In this document: positions 26,561 to 36,245 of the stretch, piece by piece
Layout: each line of letters begins with the position of its first letter
How positions within the stretch are numbered: the first letter of the stretch is position 1
Position numbers and translations under genes: made by a program
Source of the DNA: Hymenobacter nivis
GTDB taxonomy: Bacteria; Bacteroidota; Bacteroidia; Cytophagales; Hymenobacteraceae
DNA: 64,000 nucleotides
Assembly: GCF_003149515.1 (NCBI RefSeq)
Contig: NZ_CP029145.1
Span: forward strand, 868,001 to 932,000
Direction: 5' to 3'
The notes under the pieces: model-generated
What the model was told of the DNA's origin: nothing
The model's input: the letters and a program-made list of their open reading frames with translations, nothing else
Database searches by the model: none

Positions 26561-27574
26561 AAAGCTTATTCGGCGTAGTTAGCGAGTTTCGCGTGGACAG
26601 GTGCGCGATAGGCGCGGTGCGGGCTGCGCACGCGCAGGTTGTGCAGCCCACAGGCCACGACCATGACCGTATCGCGCACCCATTCGCCGCGCAAGCGGAT
26701 AGTGCCCTGCACCATGTGCAGGCGCTTGATACCGCTGTGCGCGTGTTCGATAACGACGCGCAACGGACTCAGCAACTGGTTATACAGCTTTTGGGCAAAC
26801 GTCAACTCCCGCTTCGGCGGCTTCTTGTGGGGCATCTCCACCACGACCCCGGTCGGGGCGTGGCCCAGCAAGCCCAAATCCTGCCGTAACACGCAGCCCG
26901 CCGGTAGGTGCAGCGCGTACTCGTCGGCCAGTTTTTTGTCGTGCGCTCGCCCGCTTTCCGTAGCCGAGAGAAAATGCACGTACTGCGTGGAATCGCATAA
27001 GGTCATGTTTTTCACGCGGTGCGCTTTTTTTTGGCGCTGTACTCCTCGGCCTGGGCCTCCCGGTCCGTGTTACGTGGTACGCCCCGCTCGACCCCGTCGT
27101 AGGCAAAGACCGGCTCCGGGTGGTTAGCCAGGCGCTGAGCCAACTCGCCGCCGTCGCGCACGGGCAGCAGCCCGCGCCGGGCCAGCACCTGGTTGAGCAC
27201 GCCCAGCAGGGCGGTAGCCAAGTGGCTGACGCGCGCTTGCGAAATGCCAAAGCTGGCGGCCTGGTGCTCTTGCAAGGCGTTGCTTTTGAGGTAGGTGAGC
27301 AGAAAAAAGAGCTTTATATCGCTGCCCGCCAGCACGGCGTTGGCCCGCTCGCGGTGGGCGGGGAACGCCCGTTTGGTTCCTTCCAGGGTGTGGTAGCGGT
27401 GGTGGCGCTCCCAGGCCGGGGCAAAGTCGGTCAGCAAGTCGTCAAACTCCGCCGCTCGCAGGCTGGTCAGGGCCAGAAACTGGCGGGGCCGCTCGCGCAA
27501 ACTCAGGTAATCCATAGCCAAATTTACGCCTCGCCTACGGGCAGTAACTTAACACACACTTCCGAATTAGCTTT
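26561..27574 (-). mobile_element. IS5-like element copy 1 (1014 bp)
   Basis: Ends AAAGCTTATTCGG and CCGAATTAGCTTT are near-perfect inverted repeats, flanked by the 3-base duplication ACT (26558-26560 and 27575-27577). Its length is exactly that of copy 2. It is inserted in ISKra4-like copy A. Confidence 0.92.
26566..27521 (-). CDS. IS5-like transposase, frameshift at A8 (copy 1)
   Basis: The first frame (27521 to 27012) has MAMDYLSLRERPRQFLALTS, a helix-turn-helix segment (FGISQARVSHLATALLGVL) and the first catalytic Asp in VFAYDGVERGVPR, ending in EEYSAKKK. At the A8 run (about 27028-27035) a -1 shift enters the second frame: ESGRAHDKKLADEYAL, GLLGHAPTGVVVEMPHKKP and the Glu motif VVIEHAHSGIKRLHMVQ. 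Together they form a DDE_4/HARBI-like transposase of about 310 residues. Both frames are intact, so this copy may be active. Confidence 0.88.
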
Positions 27575-28057
27575 ACTGAGTTGCTGCTCGTCGAGCGCAT
27601 CGGCGATGCGCTGGCACTGCCGGTACACCTGGCTCTGGTTGACGCGCAGGCCCAGCAACTGCTCGACCAACCCGGGCACCTGGCCAAAAACGGTCAGTGT
27701 GCTGAGCAGGGCCAGCTTCTCCTGCAGATAGGGGCTGGTACGGCTGCCGAGCACGGGCCGGCTGAAGGCGTGGCCAACGGCTACTTCAATCTTGCCGTAG
27801 CGGCTGTGGATACCGTTTTTTTTCGCTTGTCGGCCGGTACCGGCCCGACCGTCTGCTCCAGCACCTGCCGGCCCATGCCGGTCCAGACCTGGTTAAATTC
27901 TTTCTCAAACGTGTAGAAGTCGGCGTGGCGCGCTAACGCGCAGAGGGCCTCGAAACGGGTTTCAGCCAGGGCCAGGTAGTCCGCTTTGGTCATCCTCATG
28001 GCGGGGAATGGTGTTAGTCAAAGATAGCACCCCCAAACGAAGATTTGAATTACACCC

Positions 28058-28424
28058 ACGTCTCACTTACATCGCATACGCGATAAATGCCAGAAAGTGA
28101 AATGCGTTCTAATAATAATTTAAGGCGGTGGTCCAAAGCAGGATGATACCGGACCTTTAGTTTGTTAATTAAGTCAGCTTAAAAACACGTCAGGAAAGCT
28201 GGAAGGACGAATATTCAGACATCATAAATTGAGTGAAATACCAAAATCATCTCGCTTTGGACCACCGCCTAATTTATTAATTCCTTATCAGCGGTACTGT
28301 TAAACCACGATTGGCCTGCCGCTACAAATTGGCGCCAACAATTCGTGCATTGATAATTTTGCTTGCCATGATGCGTATGGCCGTTCTTCTTAATGTGTCG
28401 GCTTTGACAGTCGGGGCAATTCAT
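28058..28424 (-). pseudogene. IS1 insA remnant (IS1 copy 3), split by a miniature element
   Basis: From ATG 28424 the zinc-finger half of InsA reads MNCPDCQSRHIKKNGHTHHG and YQCTNCWRQFVAAGQSW, then DKELIN. The 146-base miniature element 28124-28269 intervenes. Beyond it the same frame goes on as LLLERISLSGIYRVCDVSET, which is the InsA helix-turn-helix, until cut by the end of ISKra4-like copy A at 28057. No insB remains. IS1 copy 2 inserted just upstream at 28435. Confidence 0.85.
28124..28269. mobile_element. IS1-type miniature element (146 bp)
   Basis: Perfect 16-base ends GGCGGTGGTCCAAAGC and complement, very like the ends of IS1 copies 1 and 2 (GGCGGTGGTCTA...). The interior is AT-rich and non-coding. 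It is flanked by TAATTTAA and TAATTTAT, an 8-base duplication with one change. Excision restores the insA frame on both sides. Confidence 0.9.
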
Positions 28425-29297
28425 ATCGTTTTTTCTCAAAGATGGCGGTGGTCTAAAATAAGATGGCCTACGTATATTGGGGTGTAATTCAAAACTACGC
28501 GTTGGGGTGGTAACTTGGGGTATTCACTACCTGCTTATTCCCAATGACGAAAGAAGCCTACCTGGCGCTGGCCGCCGCCCAATACGACGAGTTGCGCGCT
28601 ATCGGCCAGGAGCCGGATTTTTACACGCTGGAAGAGAAGTTTGACCAGTTGTGGACAGCCCTGGGGCGTTCGGTGCTGGAACAGACGCTGGGGCCGGTGC
28701 CGGCCAACAAGCAAAAAAAAACAGTGTCCAGACCCGGTTCGGGCGCGTAGCCATCGCCAAAACGAACCCGTTCAGCGCCCCGGTGCTGGGCTCGCGCACC
28801 AGCCCCTACCTACAGGCCAAACTCGTGTTGCTGGCCGCTGAGCACGTCTTTGCCCAGGTGCCGCCGCTGGTCGAATCGCTGCTGGGCATCCGCGTGAGCA
28901 CGACCCAGGTTTACCGCCGCACCCAGGCCGCCGCCCAGGCCCTACCCGCTGCCGGCCTGGATGCGCCCTGCCCGGGGGTGAGCGCCGGGCCGGGGCCGGT
29001 CTATGGCATGGTCGACGGCTCGATGCTTTTCACCGACACGGGCTGGCAGGAGGTGAAAGTGGGTCGCGTCTTCCAGCACAGCGCCCCGGCGAGCGCCCCG
29101 GCGAGCGCCCCGGCGAGCGCCCCGGCCGGGACGATGGGACCGTCGCAGTACGTGGCGCAGCGCGGGCCCTTCGCCACCTTCACCCAGCGTTTTGAGCAAG
29201 TCTTGCCGCCGGACGCGGCGGCCGACCAAGTGTTTGTTACCGACGGGGCGCAGTGGATTCACCGCTGGTTACAAGACGCTTACCCCCATGCCACCCA

Positions 29298-30069
29298 GGC
29301 GGTGGTCTATTAGCGAGTGAGGTTGTAAATTAGCGCATGGTTTATACGCAACACTTATGTGCCCGCTGTGGTAGTGAACACATCCGCCGCAATGGCACGC
29401 AGGGTGGTCAGCCTAAATACCAGTGCAAGGCGTGCGGGTATCAGGCACGGTTTATACCAGCGGCCGTGGCCAAGGCGGCACAGTATGCGCAGGTGGAAGC
29501 CTTGCTCACCGAGCGTAACTCCCAACGTAGCATCGTGCGCGCCACCGGCGTGGCACGGATGACCATCGCCAAGCTGATAAAAAAAAGCGGCCTTGGACTC
29601 GCCCCGGCTGCCGCGTCGCCGGACGAAAAAGGCCCAACGCCGGAAACCTGAAGCCCTCGAACTTGACGAAATGTGGACCTTCGTGGGCCGGCGCACGTGC
29701 AAAGTCTGGTTGTGGCTGGCCGTTGAACGGGCCTCGCGCCGCATCGTGGCCTGGGTGCTGGGTTGCCGGGGAGCCGCCACGGCCTGGCGCTTGTGGGCCG
29801 CGCTGCCGCGACGCTACCAACGCCACTGCCGCTACCACACCGACCAGTGGGAAGCCTACGCCAAGGTCTTGCCCGCCCACCAGCATCGGCCTCATCCCAA
29901 AGGCAGCGGCAAAACCAATATTGTTGAGGCTATCAACTGCTCCTTACGCCAGCGCTGCGGGGTATTGGTCCGCAAATCCTGCTCCTTTAGTAAAAGTTTG
30001 CGCATGCACACGGCTCGCATCAAGATTGTGATTGACAATTACAACCTCACTCTTCAATAGACCGCCGCC
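29298..30069 (+). mobile_element. IS1 copy 1 (772 bp), complete
   Basis: Ends GGCGGTGGTCTATTAGCGAG and the inverted ...CAATAGACCGCCGCC, flanked by the exact 8-base duplication GCCACCCA (29290-29297, 30070-30077). Inserted in the transposase gene of ISKra4-like copy B. Confidence 0.95.
29337..30060 (+). CDS. IS1 transposase InsAB' (frameshift at A8)
   Basis: InsA begins at ATG 29337 (MVYTQHLCARCGSEHIRRNG, zinc-finger CxxC...CKAC) and has the helix-turn-helix NSQRSIVRATGVARMTIAKL. At A8, 29579-29586, a -1 shift leads into InsB: ALELDEMWTFVGRRTCKVWL, the Asp in YHTDQWEAYAKVLP and Glu in TNIVEAINCSLRQRCGVLVR, ending NYNLTLQ at 30060. Both parts are intact and the ends and duplication are complete, so this is the best candidate for a recently active element here. 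Confidence 0.9.
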
Positions 30070-30501
30070 GCCACCCACATCCTGGACTTCTACCACGTGG
30101 CCGAAACACTCGCCGCCGCCGCCCAGGCCGCCGCCGCCCAGGCCGCCGACGCGCCCGCCTCTGGGCCGGACAAAGCCCGGCCGTGGAACAGGCCGTGGCC
30201 GGGTTGCCCGGCCTGGCCGCCCCGGTGGCCGCCCAACTCGGCGCCTACCTGGCCACCAACCGGGCCCGCATGCGCTACGACCAGTTCCGCCAACGCGGGC
30301 TGCTCTGTGGTAGCGGGCCCGTCGAGGCGGCCCACCGCACCCTGCTGCAGGTCCGACTCAAACGAAGCGGTCAGCGCTGGTCCAATGGCGGACTCGACCG
30401 GCTCGTACACTTACGCTCGGCACTGAAAAGCCCTCAAATGCACTTGCTCACAGACCTGTTTAAAAAACCAACCGCGTAGTTTTGAATTACACCCGTATAT
30501 T

Positions 30502-31515
30502 AGACCTTATTCGGAAGAGTTGCCGAGACTCAGGGGCGCTTGCGCGAGGTAGGCACGAAGCGGGCTGCACACGCGCAGGTTGTGCAGTCCGCACGCCACG
30601 ACCATCACCAGGTCGCGCACGGGTTCGCCGCGCAGCCGGACTGTATCGGCCACGATACGCAGCCGTTTGATGCCACTGTGGGCGTGTTCAATCACCACCC
30701 GTAAGGGGCTGAGCAAGTGGTTGTATAACTTCTGCGAAAACGACAGCTCCCGCTTGGGCGGCTTTTTGTGGGGCATCTCCACCACCGCCCCGCCCGGGGC
30801 GTGGCCCAGCAGGCCCAGGTCTTGGCGCAAGACGCTGCCGACGGGCAGCGACAGGGCGTACTCGTCGGCCAGTTTCTTGTCGTGCTGCCGCCCACTCTCC
30901 GTCGGGGAAAGGTAATGCACGTACTGGGTCTGGTCGCACAGGGTCATGTTTTTCATGCGGTGCGCTTTTTTTTAGCGCTATATTCCTCGGCCTGGGCTGC
31001 GTAGTCAGCGTTACGCGGCACGCCGCGCTCAACCCCGTCGTAGGCCAGCACGCGCTCGGGGTGGGCAGCCAGGTGCTGGGCCAACGCGCCCCCGTCGCGC
31101 ACGGGCAGCAGCCCGCGCTGGGCCAGCACGTGGTTGAGCACCGGCAACAGCCCGGCGGCCAACTGGCTAACGCGGGCTTGCGAAATGCCGAAGCTGGCGG
31201 CCTGATGCTGCTGCAAGCTGTTGTTTTTGAGGTAGTTGAGCAGAAAAAACAGCTTCGCGTCGCTGCCCGCCAGCACCGCATTGGGCCGCTCGCGGTGGGC
31301 GGCGAACCGCCGCCGCTGACCCGCGAGTGTGTGCCAGCGGTGATGGCGCTCCCAGGCCGGGGCAAAGTCGATGAGCAAGTCGTCGAACTCGGCCACGTGC
31401 AGGCTAGTCAACGCCAGGAACTGGCGCGGCTTCTCGCGCAGGGTCACATAATCCATGTGCAAAACTACGACTGCCTCGCACGGGACAACCTAGTAACCTT
31501 TTCCGAATTAGGTCT
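30502..31515 (-). mobile_element. IS5-like element copy 2 (1014 bp)
   Basis: Ends AGACCTTATTCGGAA and TTCCGAATTAGGTCT, 3-base duplication ATT (30499-30501, 31516-31518). It sits at the right-hand duplication of ISKra4-like copy B within IS1 copy 2. Confidence 0.92.
30507..31462 (-). CDS. IS5-like transposase, frameshift at A8 (copy 2)
   Basis: Organisation as in copy 1 with many substitutions: first frame 31462 to 30953 (MHMDYVTLREKPRQFLALTS, FGISQARVSQLAAGL, VLAYDGVERGVPR, EEYSAKKK), then the A8 run and second frame (MTLCDQTQYVHYLSPTESGR, GLLGHAPGGAVVEMPHKKP, VVIEHAHSGIKRLRIVAD). The divergence shows an independent arrival and not a local duplication of copy 1. Both frames are open. Confidence 0.88.
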
Positions 31516-32159
31516 ATTGTTTATGGTCACGACAATTCACACTTGCGCGAAATGCAGCAGCGCGGATATCCGCCGCAATGGGCACAGCAATGGCCATGCC
31601 CGCTACCAGTGTAAAGCTTGCGGCTACCAGGCGCGGTTCGTGCCGGCCGCCGTGGCCAAAGCCGTGCAGTACGCGCAAGTCGAGGCCCTGCTGGTCGAGC
31701 GCAATTCGCAGCGCAGTATTACCCGCATCACGGGCGTGGCACGCATGACCATTGCCAAGCGGCTAAAAAAAAGCGGCGGCCGCCTCCCCGCCCTTGCCCC
31801 GGTTACGCCCGAAAAAGGCGCAGCGCAAGGAATGGGAAATCCTCGAGTTGGATGAATTGTGGAGCTTTGTGGGCCACAAAAAGCGCAAGGTCTGGTTGTG
31901 GCTCGCCGTCGAGCGGGCCCGGCGGCGGATTGTGGGCTGGGCGCTGGGCAGCCGGGGTGAAGCCCCGTTACGCAAACTTTGGCAGGCCCTGCCTCGCCGC
32001 TACCACCGCCACTGCTGGTATTTTACCGACCAGTGGAAAGCTTACGCCAAAGTGCTGCCCCGTTGGCAGCACCGGCCTTGTCCCAAGGGCGAGGGCCAGA
32101 CCAACAGCGTCGAAGCCATCAATTGCTCCTTACGTCAGCGTTGCGGCGTACTCGTGCGC

Positions 32160-33359
32160 TACTCTACCCTACTAAAAATCGGGCATAAAAACGGGAAGGC
32201 CCGACCTTTGGAGTTCCTCAACTACCAAATGCGCTCCTTCCCGTGAAGCAACGCCTCGTGGTCAAAATTACGACCCTTTTACATTCGGTCCCGCTGGTGC
32301 GGAACCTGGCCCGCAAAAAGTTCGTGGCCCGCTTCGTGCTCGGCCTCTTTAAAAGCCGAAATGTGCAATTCTGCGAGGTGGCGCAGCACCTCAACGACGG
32401 CGTGAAACTGGCCTCGAACGAGACGCGCATCCAAGACTTTTTCCGCGAAGCCGACCTGGATTACGTCGCCTTGGCCGTGTTGCTCGTCGGCCTCTTGCCG
32501 GGCACGGGCAAGCTGCGCCTGTGCATCGACCGCACGGAGTGGGACTTCGGCCGCTGCCAGGTCAACATCCTGCTCGTGACGGTGGGCCGGGGCGATTGCC
32601 ACTGGCCCTTGTGCTGGGAGTTGCTCGACAACCGCAGCGGCAACTCCGGCACCGCCGACCGCACGGCGCTGCTGGATTTTTGCCTGCGGGTGCTGGGCCC
32701 CGACCGCGTGGGGCTGGTGGTGGGCGACCGCGAGTTTGTGGGCCATGCCTGGTTCAAATACCTCAAAGACAAGGGCATATTATTCGTCATGCGTCTGCCC
32801 AAGCACCACCTGCTCACCGACCCCCAAGGCCGTCGTCACGCCGTGGCCGACTGGGGCCTGCGGCCAGGCCAGTGCCGCCAGTTGCCCGTGTGCCAAGTCG
32901 ACGGGGTTTGGGGCGGGGCGCAGGTCACGGCCTTGGCCGGGGGCGAGTACCTCTTCCTCTTCGGCACGGCCAACCCGGCTTTTTTGGGCCAGTTCTATCG
33001 CAAGCGCTGGACGATTGAGGCTTGTTTCCAGAACCTGAAAGGGCGAGGCTTTGCCTTGCGGGCTACGCACCTGCGTTGCCGGGACAAACTCAAAAAACTC
33101 GTGGGCCTGGTGAGTTTGGCCTACGCGCTTTGCGTGAGCGTGGGCACCCGCCTGCACGAAAAAGTGCAACCCATCCCCCAGAAGAACAACGGCTACAAAC
33201 GCGCCAGTTTTGGCCGCCACGGCCTCAACGCCCTGCGCCAGTACACGCGGCCCGGCCGCAGCACCGACCCGGTATTTACCGCCAACATGAATGCTGTGTT
33301 CCGATGGATTATCAATCAACTAACTCATTATAAAGCAACTAAAATAGTAGGGTAGAGTA
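32160..33359 (+). mobile_element. IS4-family element (1200 bp), complete
   Basis: 15-base perfect ends TACTCTACCCTACTA / TAGTAGGGTAGAGTA with 9-base duplication CTCGTGCGC (32151-32159, 33360-33368). Inserted in insB of IS1 copy 2. Confidence 0.95.
32243..33355 (+). CDS. IS4-family transposase
   Basis: 370 residues in one open frame. DDE core: Asp in LCIDRTEWDFG, Asp in LVVGDREFVGHAWF and the YREK-type signature YRKRWTIEACFQNLKGRG near the end. It fits the IS4 group with about 370-residue transposases. The start at 32243 (MKQRLVVKITTLLHSVPLVR) is 84 bases from the left end. The stop TAG overlaps the terminal repeat. It appears intact and, with clean ends, probably functional. Confidence 0.92.
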   Translation: MKQRLVVKITTLLHSVPLVRNLARKKFVARFVLGLFKSRNVQFCEVAQHLNDGVKLASNETRIQDFFREADLDYVALAVLLVGLLPGTGKLRLCIDRTEWDFGRCQVNILLVTVGRGDCHWPLCWELLDNRSGNSGTADRTALLDFCLRVLGPDRVGLVVGDREFVGHAWFKYLKDKGILFVMRLPKHHLLTDPQGRRHAVADWGLRPGQCRQLPVCQVDGVWGGAQVTALAGGEYLFLFGTANPAFLGQFYRKRWTIEACFQNLKGRGFALRATHLRCRDKLKKLVGLVSLAYALCVSVGTRLHEKVQPIPQKNNGYKRASFGRHGLNALRQYTRPGRSTDPVFTANMNAVFRWIINQLTHYKATKIVG

Positions 33360-33497
33360 CTCGTGCGCAAGTCCTGTTCGTTCAGCAAATCGTTGGTCAT
33401 GCACACCGCCCGAATTAAAATAGTCATCGATAATTATAATCGAAATATCATCTTAAATTAGATCACCGCCCTCAAAGATAACAAAGCATTACATTTT

Positions 33498-33662
33498 GGC
33501 AATGGTCTAAACCAAGGTGCTAAACTCGTTATTTAATATAATGATTTTGAGGAAAAATTATTGGATAAATATATTGATAATCAATGGTTTATGCATGAAA
33601 TAAAAATAAATTTCTAAGTCTGATTAATGATTTTGCAAATCACCATAAATTAGACGACTGCC
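33498..33662. mobile_element. Degenerate IS1-like miniature element
   Basis: Imperfect inverted ends GGCAATGGTCTAAACCAAGGTG and the complement of GGCAGTCGTCTAATTTATGG bound an AT-rich non-coding 165 bases. They resemble the ends of the IS1 copies nearby. The right end overlaps the stop of the IS1 copy 4 insB frame, so it could be part of that element's end. Confidence 0.5.
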
Positions 33663-35223
33663 AAAAAATGGAATATAAATAGGGGGATCAATCCATCGTG
33701 GAAGAACTGTTTTTTGGAGAAGCAAATGGTCTTGCGGGTCAGCCTTTTGAGGCGGGTACGCCAGGTCAGATGTTTGCGTTCGAGGCGCTGCATCGGTGCC
33801 TTGCCCGTTTGCCGCTGTTCGACGGGCAAGGCACGCCTCATAGGCTCCCCAGGCATCGGTAAACCACCTGTCTGCGACCCAGCCCGCCGCTTCGAGCACC
33901 GCCGGCAAGCGCCGAAACGTGGCGTGGGTACGCCGCCCAAATACAAAGGCGACCACCTGTCCCGTGGTAGCCTCTTCTATCCACCACAGCCAGCGTTACT
34001 GCTTTTTGCAGCGTACAAACGACCACATCTCGTCGGCGCACAGCCGCCGCTTGGTGCCCGTTTCGGGCGAGTAGGTCGGATGATGCGGCTAGCGCTTCAA
34101 TCTTTTTTTAAGCTCTCCCATGACCGTTTGCGGACTGATGCCCAACACCCTGGCCGTATCCCGTACGCCGCTGCCATTCAGGGCTAAGTCCATGATTTTG
34201 GCCCGCACCCATGGCGCATGTACCTTGTGCCGCTAGTGCAGTTGGAAGGTGCGCCGGTAAGCCGTGCAAAGGTAGCGCTGGGTCCCATCGGTGGCTCTGC
34301 CGTGCCGATAGTGTCTCGTCCGGCTATAGCTATACAGGTGAAGGTGATAATCCGTCCTGCGCTTTACAGGCAGAGATAGTAATCCGAATTGAACTTTACA
34401 GGTAGGTAAGGTAAGTCGCCATTTTCTTTTAGCCGCTTGGACCGTGCGTCAGGTTGGGGCAGGAATGGCCACCGGCTGATAGTAATTTTTCCAGCGCCGT
34501 ACCAGCGGCCCTTCCTGCTCGTGAGCTTGGTTCGGGGTCAGGAAGTCGCAACTGCCGTGCGGGCGCAGCTCGTTGTAGGCCCGCACCGCCCGGCCCACCA
34601 ACGCGTCGGCCTGGGCAAAGCCGGGCAGCACATCGCCCAGGCCAAACTCGTCTTTGAGGATGCCGTTGACCCGTTCGGCCACGGCATTTTCGTACGGGTC
34701 GCCGTTTTGGGTCATGCTCAGGGCCACGCCGTGACTTTCCAGCAGGCCCACGTACTCGCGGGCCGCGTACTGCAAGCCCCGGTCGGAGTGGTGAATCAGG
34801 GGCCGGTGCGGCTGGATGCGGGCGGCCAGGGCTTGGTGAAGGGCACTGAGCGTGCCGCGCACCGACAGGTCGGGGTGCAGGCAGGCACCCACGATTTTGT
34901 GGGAATACAAGTCGGTAATCAGGCTCAGGTAGCTCCAGCCGCTGAGCAAGCGCACGTAGGTGATGTCGCTGACCCAGACCTGTTCCGCCCGGCTCACCGT
35001 CAGGTGCTCAATCAAATTCGGCCGCCGAAACAGGGGCAGACAGGTTTGGGTGGTCACCACGCGCCGTTTGCGACGGCGGATGAGCAGGCCGTGGGCGGCC
35101 AGCAGGGCAAACAGGTAGTCCCGGCCCACGCGCGGCGCGTGCTCGCCGAGTTGCGGCAGCAACCGGAAATACAGCTTGCGCGTGCCCAAGCGGGGCAGAT
35201 CCTCGCGGATGTCAGCCACTAGG

Positions 35224-36240
35224 TGTATAGTCCCGGGGGATGGGAAAGGGGACTTTTGTCGTAGCCTTCAGGCAACTCTATGGAAAAAGTACCACACGGC
35301 TGCGCCACCACAACGCCGGCAACTCGGCGCCTTATCCAGCAAAGTACAGAAGGCGTACAAACGCTAGCCAAGCGCCTGGGCCTGACCCAGGGCACCGTGC
35401 GCAAATGGCGGCGGCGTACCAGTACGGAAGAGGCTGTGCGCGGCCCCAAACCGGCCTCCACCGTGCTCACTCCCGTGGAAGAGGCGGCTATCGTGCTCTT
35501 CCGCCAGCACACGCTGCTGCCACTTGATGACTGCCTCTATGCCTTGCAGGAGACGCTTCCGCACCTGAGCCGCTCGGCCCTGCACCGCTGCTTCCAACGC
35601 CACGGCATCAGCCGCTTACCCCCGGCCGACGAGCCGGCAGCTGGGGCGGGTAAGGCGCTGTTTAAGGCCTACGAGCTGGGCTACCTGCACGTGGATTTTG
35701 CCGAAGTCCAGACCGAAGAAGGCAAGCAGTATTTATTCGTGGTCATTGACCGCACCAGCAAGCTGGCCTTCGCCGAGTTGCAGCCACAGGCCACGCAGGC
35801 GATAGCCACGGACTTCTTGCGCCGGGTCTTGCCGCAGATTCCCTACAAGGTGCATAAGCTATTGACAGACAACGGTATTCAATTCCGAAACTTACCGCAT
35901 CATACGAAAGTCGGTCGCCATCCGTTCGGTCAGCTCTGCGACGAGTGGGGCATCGAGCAGCGCTTTACCAAGCCGGCTCACCCCTGGACCAATGGGCAGG
36001 TAGAGCGGATGAACCGGACGGTGAAGGAGGCCACGATTAAGCAGTTTCACTACGAGACGAGCGCGCAGTTAGACAGTCACTTACAAGCCTTTTTGCTGGC
36101 TTACAACTACGCCAAGCGGCTCAAGCGCTTGAAGGGCCTAACCCCGCACGAATTTATCTGTGCGGAATGGCGAAAAAATCCTACTATCTTTCACCGCGAC
36201 CCAACCCGCGACCCCCTTCCCCATACACCGGTACCATACA
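35224..36240 (+). mobile_element. IS481-family element (1017 bp), complete
   Basis: Ends TGTATAGTCCCGGGGGATGG and the inverted ...CCATACACCGGTACCATACA, with 6-base duplication ACTAGG (35218-35223, 36241-36246). Inserted in orfB of IS3 element 1. Confidence 0.93.
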
Positions 36241-36245
36241 ACTAG
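35280..36245 (+). CDS. IS481-family transposase
   Basis: 321 residues in one frame. N-terminal HTH (TLAKRLGLTQGTVRKWRRR), then the rve core: Asp in GYLHVDFAEVQTEEG, Asp in KLLTDNGIQFRN and Glu in TNGQVERMNRTVKEATIKQ. The stop codon TAG at 36243-36245 lies outside the element, in the duplicated target ACTAGG, so the protein's last residue and stop depend on the insertion site. Apparently intact. Confidence 0.92.
   Translation: MEKVPHGCATTTPATRRLIQQSTEGVQTLAKRLGLTQGTVRKWRRRTSTEEAVRGPKPASTVLTPVEEAAIVLFRQHTLLPLDDCLYALQETLPHLSRSALHRCFQRHGISRLPPADEPAAGAGKALFKAYELGYLHVDFAEVQTEEGKQYLFVVIDRTSKLAFAELQPQATQAIATDFLRRVLPQIPYKVHKLLTDNGIQFRNLPHHTKVGRHPFGQLCDEWGIEQRFTKPAHPWTNGQVERMNRTVKEATIKQFHYETSAQLDSHLQAFLLAYNYAKRLKRLKGLTPHEFICAEWRKNPTIFHRDPTRDPLPHTPVPYN

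Larger units (their letters stand above)
25830..27999 (-). pseudogene. ISKra4-like transposase (copy A), interrupted and decayed
   Basis: It starts near 27999 (MTKADYLALAETRFEALCAL, then DFYTFEKEFNQVWTGMGRQV). An A8 run at about 27816-27823 requires a frameshift to GSRTSPYLQEKLALLSTL and LLGLRVNQSQVYRQC. The IS5-like insertion follows. The DDE part resumes at MVDGSMLFTDQGWQETKLGRV..., with HRGHYSGFTPHFE, VFITDGAEWIGNWL and ATHILDYYHVVEKLA. Further frameshifts precede the tail (YRAAGLLIGSGP-type segment on 25950-26060). Family assignment rests on the VDGS/TDGAxWI/HILDxYH pattern. Confidence 0.75.
25802..28057 (-). mobile_element. ISKra4-like element copy A, carrying IS5-like copy 1
   Basis: Ends GGGTGTAATTCAAA (25802) and TTTGAATTACACCC (to 28057) are the same as in copy B at 28479. 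Removing the inner IS5-like element and its 3-base duplication leaves about 1.24 kb, equal to copy B without its IS1. No clear target duplication remains, so the flanks have been rearranged. Its right end cuts into an IS1 insA remnant. Confidence 0.85.
28544..30479 (+). pseudogene. ISKra4-like transposase (copy B), interrupted by IS1
   Basis: First frame MTKEAYLALAAAQYDELRAI ending KQKKTVSRPGSGA; an A9 run near 28714-28722 leads by frameshift to VLGSRTSPYLQAKLVLLAAE, MVDGSMLFTDTGWQEVKVGR and VFVTDGAQWIHRWLQDAYP. IS1 copy 1 enters at 29298, after which ATHILDFYHVAETLA resumes, with another shift before GLLCGSGPVEAAHRTLLQVR and LKRSGQRWSNGGLDR. A 12-base unit (AGCGCCCCGGCG, about 29086-29133, Ser-Ala-Pro-Ala) is repeated four times in the core. 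Copy A lacks this expansion. Confidence 0.8.
28479..30494 (+). mobile_element. ISKra4-like element copy B, carrying IS1 copy 1
   Basis: Ends GGGTGTAATTCAAAACTACG and GTAGTTTTGAATTACACCC, 7-base duplication GTATATT at 28472-28478 and 30495-30501. Without IS1 copy 1 and its duplication it is 1236 bases. Confidence 0.92.
31523..33461 (+). pseudogene. IS1 copy 2 transposase, split by IS4
   Basis: InsA from ATG 31523 (MVTTIHTCAKCSSADIRRNG, SQRSITRITGVARMTIAKRL). A8 at 31765-31772, then InsB (EILELDELWSFVGHKKRKVW, YFTDQWKAYAKVLPRW, TNSVEAINCSLRQRCGVLVR). The IS4 enters after VLVR. Downstream of the IS4 the frame resumes KSCSFSKSLVMHTARIKIVI and ends with TAG at 33461. Removing 32160-33368 gives an intact InsB, so the IS4 is the only lesion in this reading frame. 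Confidence 0.88.
28444..33470 (+). mobile_element. IS1 copy 2, opened by three later insertions
   Basis: Ends GGCGGTGGTCTAAAATAAGATG (left) and CATCTTAAATTAGATCACCG (start of the right end) are inverted; the 9-base duplication CTCAAAGAT is exact on both sides (28435-28443, 33471-33479). Inside lie ISKra4-like copy B (duplication GTATATT), IS5-like copy 2 (ATT) and IS4 (CTCGTGCGC). Subtracting each element with one duplication copy leaves 778 bases, the size of IS1 copy 1 (772), and puts the insA ATG at base 40 in both. Confidence 0.94.

Noticed and set aside
28479-30494. Compound transposon formed by ISKra4-like copies A and B
   Set aside because: The copies are inverted, of different inner content, and the DNA between them is IS1 debris; copy B has its own target duplication.
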